A DNA stretch of 18,189 bases from Castellaniella hirudinis_A (GTDB taxonomy: Bacteria; Pseudomonadota; Gammaproteobacteria; Burkholderiales; Burkholderiaceae_B), in the NCBI RefSeq assembly GCF_047468865.1, contig NZ_JBLGTV010000025.1, positions 1 to 18,189 of the forward strand, written 5' to 3'. The notes below the pieces were generated by a model, which was not told where the DNA came from, did no database searches, and saw only the letters and a list, made by a program, of their open reading frames with translations. This document shows, piece by piece, positions 13,235 through 18,189 of this stretch. The number at the start of each line of letters is the position of its first letter. The stretch's first letter is position 1. The position numbers and the translations under genes are program-made.

Positions 13235-13378
13235 CGGCGTTGTGCGCGGCGCGGCGCGGCGGCGGCCGGTTGTTCCGCGGCCAATGTCCTGGTTCCGCAG
13301 GGAAAACCGCCGCCAAGAACCCATGCATTGCGGGGTAAACTGTCCACCTTGGCCCACCGACCCCGCAAGGAGAGCGCT

Positions 13379-14413
13379 TTGCCTTCCGCAACGCACCAGC
13401 CCGTTGATACGCCGTTGACCCAGGCGGCGATGTTCCTCGTCCTGACCATCCATCCCGAACCTGGGGCCCTGGGTGCGGTGCGCGCGCTTTGCTCGGACCT
13501 GCCCGCCTTGCTGCGTTCGGTCGGTTTCCGCGATTTCGATGGCCGTTTGTCCTGTATCCTGGGCTTTGGTTCCGAGGCTTGGGACGGCCTGTTCGGTTCG
13601 CCCCGCCCCAATGAACTGCATCCGTTCAAGGAAATCCAGGGTGTGCACCACGCGGTGTCCACACCGGGCGATATGCTGCTGCATATTCGCGCCACGCGGA
13701 TGGATCTGTGTTTTGAACTGGCCAGGCAGGTGATCTCGCGGCTGGGCGATGCCGTCGCCGTCGTGGATGAAACGCACGGCTTCAAGTATTTCGATGCCCG
13801 CGACCTGATCGGCTTCGTGGATGGTTCGGAGAATCCCACTGGCGCCGAGGCGGTGGCGGCAACCGTGATCGGCGACGAAGACTGCGCTTTCGCGGGTGGC
13901 AGCTATGTGATCGTGCAAAAGTACCTGCATGATCTGGATGGCTGGAACGCGTTGCCGGTGGAAATGCAGGAAAAAATCATTGGCCGCAACAAGCAAACGA
14001 ACATCGAGCTCGATGATGATGTCAAGCCGACCTGGGCGCACAATGCGCTGACCGTGATTGAAGAAGACGGCGAGGAACTGGACATCGTGCGCAGCAACAT
14101 GCCGTTCGGCGAGGTGGGCAAAGGGGAATTCGGCACCTATTTCATTGGATACGCCAAATCTCCGCGCCGCATCGAGCAGATGCTGGAAAACATGTTCGTG
14201 GGCCGTCCGCCGGGCAACTACGATCGGCTGCTGGATTTCAGCCGCGCCGTCACAGGGTCGCTGTTTTTCGTCCCTTCAACTGATTTTCTGGATGCCGTGA
14301 CGCCGGACGGTGCGCCACAAACGCAGCCGCCCGCTGAAACCTTGCCGAGCAACAGTGCGACCGATGGTTCACTGGGCATCGGTTCACTCAAAGGAGAGCC
14401 CTCGCATGAATAA
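13379..14413 (+). CDS. dyp: B-type dye-decolorizing peroxidase (DyP), encapsulin cargo
   Basis: A 344-residue haem peroxidase from a TTG start at 13379, chosen because AAGGAG lies six bases upstream. The frame stays open further 5' (to 13217), but that part is low-complexity Arg/Ala and has no ribosome site. Key residues are distal Asp148 in GFVDGSENP, proximal haem His221 in TWAHNAL and distal Arg238 in IVRSNMPFGE, with the family block GTYFIGYA (252-259). After the fold (to about 303) comes a flexible Pro/Ala-rich linker and the C-terminal peptide DGSLGIGSLKG (329-339), the known encapsulin-targeting signal, so the enzyme is loaded into the shell encoded next. The stop overlaps the encapsulin start by 8 bases. 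Likely role: peroxide-dependent oxidation inside the compartment; the physiological substrate is unknown. Confidence 0.94.
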   Translation: MPSATHQPVDTPLTQAAMFLVLTIHPEPGALGAVRALCSDLPALLRSVGFRDFDGRLSCILGFGSEAWDGLFGSPRPNELHPFKEIQGVHHAVSTPGDMLLHIRATRMDLCFELARQVISRLGDAVAVVDETHGFKYFDARDLIGFVDGSENPTGAEAVAATVIGDEDCAFAGGSYVIVQKYLHDLDGWNALPVEMQEKIIGRNKQTNIELDDDVKPTWAHNALTVIEEDGEELDIVRSNMPFGEVGKGEFGTYFIGYAKSPRRIEQMLENMFVGRPPGNYDRLLDFSRAVTGSLFFVPSTDFLDAVTPDGAPQTQPPAETLPSNSATDGSLGIGSLKGEPSHE

Positions 14414-15218
14414 CCTGCACCGCGAACTGGCGCCGATATCGGCTGCCGCCTGGGGACAAATCGAAGAAGAAGCCGCGCGCACACTGAAGCGCTATCTTGC
14501 CGCGCGGCGTGTCGTGGACGTCATCGGCCCGCAAGGGGCCGCCTTTGCCGCGGTGGGCACCGGCCACCTCAAGGAGATCGACTCCGCCGATAGCGGCGTG
14601 CGGGCCGCACAGCACCAGGTTCAGGCGCTGGTGGAGTTGCGTGTGCCATTCGAGTTGTCGCGTCAGACACTCGATGACGTCGAGCGCGGTGCCGATGATC
14701 CCGACCTGCAGCCGCTCAAGGATGCCGCGCGCAAGATCGCTTATGCCGAGGATCGGGCCGTGTTCGACGGCTACCCAGCCGCTGGAATACAAGGCATCCG
14801 TCCCAACGCCGACAACACGGCGGTGGCGCTGCCACAAGACCTCGGCCATTATCCATCCGCCGTGGCGCAGGCACTCAGCCAGCTGCGCTTGGCCGGCGTC
14901 AATGGCCCCTATATCCTGGTGCTTGGCGAGAAGGCATTTGCCGCCGTCGGCGGCGCCAGCGACGAAGGATATCCCCTGCTCAAACATATCCGGCCACTGC
15001 TGGACGGCGATGTCATCTGGGCGCCGGGCATCGAAGGCGGTGTGCTGCTCAGTACGCGGGGCGGCGACTTTTCGCTGCATTTGGGCCAGGATATGTCGAT
15101 CGGCTATTTATCCCATACGGACAGCGTGGTGCATTTGTATCTGCAAGAGAGCTTCACCTTCCGCTTGCTGTCCCCCGAGGCCGCCGTGCCGTTGACGGCC
15201 GCGCCATCCAGGACATAA
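14406..15218 (+). CDS. enc: Family 1 encapsulin nanocompartment shell protein (linocin M18/CFP29 type)
   Basis: A 270-residue HK97-fold shell protein, the usual size for T=1 encapsulins (60 subunits). Family features are the N-terminal helix region NNLHRELAPISAAAWGQIEEE, here residues 2-22, which in known structures binds the cargo peptide on the inner face; the RRVVDVIGPQG strand (about 34-44); and the C-terminal GYLSHTDSVVHLYLQESFTFRL block. Translation is coupled to the DyP gene: the ATG lies inside its last codons, and AAAGGAG sits 8 bases upstream. With the DyP targeting peptide this is a complete two-gene encapsulin operon. The last 115 bases overlap the convergent sensor-kinase frame. 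Confidence 0.95.
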   Translation: MNNLHRELAPISAAAWGQIEEEAARTLKRYLAARRVVDVIGPQGAAFAAVGTGHLKEIDSADSGVRAAQHQVQALVELRVPFELSRQTLDDVERGADDPDLQPLKDAARKIAYAEDRAVFDGYPAAGIQGIRPNADNTAVALPQDLGHYPSAVAQALSQLRLAGVNGPYILVLGEKAFAAVGGASDEGYPLLKHIRPLLDGDVIWAPGIEGGVLLSTRGGDFSLHLGQDMSIGYLSHTDSVVHLYLQESFTFRLLSPEAAVPLTAAPSRT

Positions 15219-16612
15219 AGCGCATCCTCGACCAGAAGTCCGCCGGGTTGTGGCGCTGCGGGGTGTGGGATCTCTATCACGATGGTGAGGCCGTTCTGGG
15301 CTGCTGGATTCGTGAAATCGAGTTGGATGCTGGCGTTCAGGCGTTCCGCGATGGCTTTGACGATAGCAAGGCCCAGGCCGGCACCGATCTGCTCGGAACC
15401 CAGAATCCGATGGAAGGCATCGAAGACGCGTTCCCGTTCTTCCAGTGGGATCCCGGGGCCCGTATCGGCGATGCGGATGACGGCGCCTTGCGGGCCATCT
15501 TCGGCAGAAAGATCCACCCGGCCGTCTGAGGGCGTGTAGCGAATCGCATTGTCCACCAGGTTTTTGACCATGGTGTAGAGATCCAGCTTATTGGCCCGGA
15601 TGGCAACGTCGGGGCCATCGAGCACGCCGAGATCGATATGTTTCACCTTCGCAAGCGGCATGAGGTCTTCAAGCACCGATCGGTAGGTGTTCCGTATGGA
15701 CACCGCCTGCTCGGGGCGATCGGTCGCCGTCTGTGCTCTGGACAAGCTCAGAAGTTGATTCAGGAGGTTGCGCGCGCGCCGAATGCCGTCTTGCAGGGTG
15801 TGCAGCCGCTCTCGGGCGACGTCCGGCATCTCCAGGTGTTCCAGGCGCTCGGCTTGCAGGGACAGGGCGGTCAGCGGCGAGCGAAGTTCATGAGCGGCAT
15901 CGGCCACGAAACGCCGCTGGGCGGTGATGGAGTCGGTGACGCGGGCAAGGAGCCGGTTGATCGCGAGGATGAAGGGCCGCACCTCGGCAGGCAGGTGTCC
16001 ATCGCGCACCGGGCGCAGATCGTCTTCTGCGCGGGTGTCGATTTGTCGGGAAAGCTCGGTGATGGGCCTGAACATCCTGCGGATGAGTTGGGCGATGATG
16101 ATGAGCAGCACCGGGATGAGGATCAGAAAGGGCAACAAGGTGTCCAGTGCGCTTCTGTATGCGATTTCATCGCGTGTGCTGGTTTCTTGAAAGATGGCGA
16201 TTTTTCCGCCGATCTGGGTTGCTCTGACCAGTACGCGATAGGTTTCGCCCTTCCAGTCGACGGTATGCAGCCCGTCGGTGAGTGTGGCGGGCAGCGCCGG
16301 TATCTTGTTGCCGGACGCAGGCGGCGTGCGCGTTGACGCGTCGGCGCCAAGCGTCTGGATATAGACCGAGGAGTCGTAGTCTGGATCCTCCAATTCGATC
16401 CCGCCGGCGGGCGGTGTCCACCCCGGGCCGCTTTGTTCGGCGAGGGCCGCGATCTGGAACAGAACGTCGTCCTGCAGCTCCTGTGCCTGGTTGACGGCGG
16501 AGATGAACGAAAAGGCGCCCGCGGCCAGCGCGATGACAGTGATCGTCGCCGATAGGGAGAACGAAAGACGGTATTGGACGGATCTGCTCAACCGCTCTTT
16601 GAGACCATCCAT
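15104..16612 (-). CDS. Two-component sensor histidine kinase with an unusual C-terminal tail
   Basis: A 502-residue inner-membrane kinase. Membrane helices at about 19-40 and 158-178 bracket a roughly 115-residue periplasmic sensor. HAMP-like sequence follows, then the dimerisation domain with phosphoacceptor His241 (ADAAHELRSPLTAL) and an ATPase domain with the N-box LVDNAIRYTP (352-361), DTGPGIP (383-389) and GAGLGLAI (410-417). The catalytic domain normally ends near residue 450 (TIVIEIPHP), but the frame runs another 52 residues with a cysteine- and lysine-containing tail, the last 38 of them antisense to the encapsulin gene. The start overlaps the response-regulator gene by 25 bases, so the pair is co-translated. 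Domain order and motifs resemble QseC/TctE/PmrB kinases. The signal is unknown. Confidence 0.92.
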   Translation of the reverse strand: MDGLKERLSRSVQYRLSFSLSATITVIALAAGAFSFISAVNQAQELQDDVLFQIAALAEQSGPGWTPPAGGIELEDPDYDSSVYIQTLGADASTRTPPASGNKIPALPATLTDGLHTVDWKGETYRVLVRATQIGGKIAIFQETSTRDEIAYRSALDTLLPFLILIPVLLIIIAQLIRRMFRPITELSRQIDTRAEDDLRPVRDGHLPAEVRPFILAINRLLARVTDSITAQRRFVADAAHELRSPLTALSLQAERLEHLEMPDVARERLHTLQDGIRRARNLLNQLLSLSRAQTATDRPEQAVSIRNTYRSVLEDLMPLAKVKHIDLGVLDGPDVAIRANKLDLYTMVKNLVDNAIRYTPSDGRVDLSAEDGPQGAVIRIADTGPGIPLEERERVFDAFHRILGSEQIGAGLGLAIVKAIAERLNASIQLDFTNPAAQNGLTIVIEIPHPAAPQPGGLLVEDALYVLDGAAVNGTAASGDSKRKVKLSCRYKCTTLSVWDK

Positions 16613-17253
16613 CCGAGCCCCCTCACGTTTTCAATGACGTTGCTGCCGAGTTTTTTACGCAGCGAATGGATGATGTATTCGATGGCGTTGCTTTCCACTG
16701 CTTCGCCCCAGCCATAGATGTGATCCTCCAGGTTGCTGCGCGAGAGGATGGCGCCGGGGCGGGCGAGCAGCGCGCGCAGCAGGGCGAATTCACGGGCCGT
16801 CAGGCGTACCGGCGCCCGTCCTGGCGCAGCCGCTTCGCGAGTGACCGGATCCAGGGACACACTGCCATTGGTCAGAATGGGGGCGCCCTTGCCTTCTTTG
16901 CGCCGCAACACCGCCCGCATGCGCGCCAGAAGCTCCTCCATATCGAAGGGCTTCAGGATATAGTCGTCCGCACCGCTGTCCAACCCGAGCAGACGATCAC
17001 TCAGGGCATCGCGCGCGGTCAGGATCAGAATCGGCACTGGGTCGCCGTGCGCCCGGAGGGCATGCAGCACGTCATAGCCATCTTTGCCCGGCAATCCCAA
17101 GTCAAGCAGGATCAGGTCATAGGGGTGGGTCGTGGCCGCCGTGTTGGCGGCAAGGCCGTCTTTGACCCAGTCTACGGCATAGGCGGCCTCTTTGAGCGCA
17201 TCCTGGACGGCGGCGCCGATCATGGGGTCGTCTTCGACCAGCAGCACCCTCAA
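16588..17253 (-). CDS. OmpR/PhoB-family response regulator
   Basis: A 221-residue regulator from a TTG start at 17253, chosen because AGAGGAG lies six bases upstream and the receiver domain begins at once (RVLLVEDDP). A GTG at 17304 would add 17 residues not expected in the family. Receiver-domain residues are Asp8-Asp9, phosphoacceptor Asp51 (LILLDLGLPG), Thr79 and Lys101 (KPF). A C-terminal winged helix spans about 130-220, with LTAREFALLRALLARPG and the recognition part SNAIEYIIHSLRKKLG, ending RGLGWMVS. It is partner of the overlapping sensor kinase and of QseB/PmrA type. It lies directly after the methyltransferase-like gene, and all three probably share a transcript. Confidence 0.93.
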   Translation of the reverse strand: MRVLLVEDDPMIGAAVQDALKEAAYAVDWVKDGLAANTAATTHPYDLILLDLGLPGKDGYDVLHALRAHGDPVPILILTARDALSDRLLGLDSGADDYILKPFDMEELLARMRAVLRRKEGKGAPILTNGSVSLDPVTREAAAPGRAPVRLTAREFALLRALLARPGAILSRSNLEDHIYGWGEAVESNAIEYIIHSLRKKLGSNVIENVRGLGWMVSKSG

Positions 17254-17307
17254 TTCGATCTCCTCTGGCTTGGTTCCGATATCACCGAGGCTAGCCGGTG
17301 GCACCGG

Positions 17308-17988
17308 TCAGAATAGCGAGACACGCACATGAATCCAGCCCACGCGTTGAGCGGCTTCGATTAACTCGAAAACGGGGATGGCAAGAAAGTAGGGCAAGGC
17401 ATCACGAACCGTCTTCCACACGCCGTGGAGATCAACGGTGATGTGTTGCGGAGATCGCCAAAGAGACCACCGAGGGCAGAAGCGGGGCACATCCCGGCAA
17501 TATACTTCAAAGGATTCGCCGAAAACCAGACGCAACAGGATTTCCTCTTCTCCCACAATCCAGCGGAAGACCAGGTAGGCGGCACTTGCGAGGATCAAGC
17601 CGATGATCAGACTCCCGGTCTGCAGGCCGATGCCCAAGACCGCCAGAATGGAAAAGACATACAAGGGGTTGCGGCTGACGGAATAGGGGCCTTCGGTCAC
17701 GAGATCCGATCCCTTGCGCCCGCCCACGTACAGCATGCACGCAGTACGGCCGAGTATCGCCAGGATAATGAATGCCAAGCCGAGCCATTCCAGGCCCTGG
17801 TTTTCAAAGCTGGCCTCGGGCCATGCCGAACCCACCCACAAGAGCGCGCACAATGCGATGGCGGCCAGCCAGCCCAATGCCCGGCGGCGCCTGACCTGCG
17901 AATGTGCGAGATGTTCCCAAGTGGTGTCGATTGTGTTCCTGGCCCCGCAGAAGGCGAAGCGCGAAGGGGGGGCCGATTGCTCATCCAC
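17308..17988 (-). CDS. Isoprenylcysteine carboxyl methyltransferase-family membrane protein
   Basis: From a GTG at 17988 this gives 226 residues with about four to five membrane segments. The family signature is EGPYSVSRNPLYVFSILAVL: a G-P-Y-x-x-x-R-N-P-x-Y S-adenosylmethionine-binding motif. A second block, EEEILLRLVFGESFEVYCRD, carries the Glu and Tyr typical of ICMT/PEMT-like enzymes. Bacterial members methylate unknown small molecules or lipids; the substrate cannot be read here. No ATG is available at the N-terminus. The GTG at 17988 has AAGG nine bases upstream and keeps the first membrane segment, while the open frame continues to 18144 into insertion-sequence-like DNA, so the native start is uncertain. 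It is the first gene before the response regulator and kinase, which suggests it may be their target or act on their signal. Confidence 0.75.
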   Translation of the reverse strand: MDEQSAPPSRFAFCGARNTIDTTWEHLAHSQVRRRRALGWLAAIALCALLWVGSAWPEASFENQGLEWLGLAFIILAILGRTACMLYVGGRKGSDLVTEGPYSVSRNPLYVFSILAVLGIGLQTGSLIIGLILASAAYLVFRWIVGEEEILLRLVFGESFEVYCRDVPRFCPRWSLWRSPQHITVDLHGVWKTVRDALPYFLAIPVFELIEAAQRVGWIHVRVSLF

Positions 17989-18113
17989 AGTGGTGTACCT
18001 TGTCTCTTTGCAAAGGGTGAAGATTATTCCTGAAGACTTAGGAGAGACTGAGGACGGCTGTGTGGCGCAGCGGCTCTGGTTTGCCCTGGCCCTCGAAAGG
18101 GGGGGGCGCTCCT

Positions 18114-18189
18114 TGATGTCAACGCCGACTGAAAACTGACCCACTTTCGTCGGAATCGTCGGAGTAAATCTGACCCACCCCGGCGTCCA
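18114..18189. mobile_element. Probable end of an IS21-family insertion sequence (cut by the window)
   Basis: Two copies of CTGACCCAC (18136-18144 and 18170-18178), each preceded by an A-rich segment, and two copies of TCGTCGGA (18147-18154, 18156-18163) fill the last 60 bases. Repeats of this TGACCCAC/GGGTCA kind near a TG terminus are typical of IS21-family ends as I recall them. The tip is probably TGATGTCAACG or TGTCAACG at 18114-18117. No transposase is within the window, so family and boundary are tentative. Confidence 0.5.

Noticed and set aside
13217..13378. N-terminal extension of the DyP peroxidase
   Set aside because: Arg/Ala-rich, without a ribosome site, and it would include the hairpin after argO; the TTG at 13379 has AAGGAG at ideal spacing.
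12719..14041. A 440-codon minus-strand open frame across argO and the DyP gene
   Set aside because: Shadow spanning two well-supported genes and the gap between them; Gln/Arg/His-rich with no recognisable domain.
17697..17984. A 95-codon minus-strand frame starting with ATG within the ICMT-like gene
   Set aside because: It lies in another frame of the methyltransferase-like gene, encodes no membrane segments or motifs, and would interrupt the clear ICMT signature frame.

Overview
The window looks like chromosome from a GC-rich betaproteobacterium, most likely of the order Burkholderiales and close to Alcaligenaceae. The grounds are high GC in most genes, three LysR-type regulators, an ArgP/ArgO pair, a MocR-type YczR/YczE pair, aromatic-ring cleavage and an encapsulin/DyP locus. 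This assignment rests on gene content and codon character, not on a marker gene.

Region 1 (1 to about 2081) is foreign and AT-rich. It holds a 5'-truncated secretin of filamentous-phage or type II type and a strongly AT-rich gene for a RelA/SpoT-fold nucleotidyltransferase with an unassigned C-terminal half. It stops at a 3' half of a tRNA-Cys(GCA) gene (about 2082-2127). That is the expected footprint of an integrative element inserted in tRNA-Cys: the intact tRNA should lie left of the window, and the duplicated 3' half marks the right attachment site. The native tRNA terminator and GC-rich chromosome follow directly.

Region 2 (2135-9287) holds three divergent or convergent units. yczR (MocR-type GntR/aminotransferase regulator) is divergent from yczE (membrane protein). 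A gallate dioxygenase of the fused LigB-LigA type is divergent from a LysR regulator, with a T-N11-A palindrome placed where an activator would bind. The queuosine operon yhhQ-queC (precursor transporter, preQ0 synthase) is preceded by what reads as a translational preQ1-I riboswitch, and it is divergent from a lone (S)-ureidoglycine aminohydrolase gene (allE).

Region 3 (9352-13204) holds a tightly overlapping minus-strand operon, fhuF-VOC protein-LysR, and then argP divergent from argO around a perfect LysR-type palindrome.

Region 4 (13379-18189) holds a B-type dye-decolorizing peroxidase with a C-terminal encapsulin-targeting peptide, overlapping the encapsulin shell gene: a complete cargo-loaded nanocompartment operon. 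Facing it is a minus-strand operon of an isoprenylcysteine-methyltransferase-like membrane protein, an OmpR-type response regulator and a sensor kinase whose unusual C-terminal tail runs antisense into the encapsulin gene. The right edge carries repeats that look like one end of an IS21-family insertion sequence.

No rRNA, complete tRNA or CRISPR array was seen. The least explained item is the island-edge RelA/SpoT-like gene. The best-defined compact systems are the encapsulin operon and the riboswitch-controlled queuosine operon.
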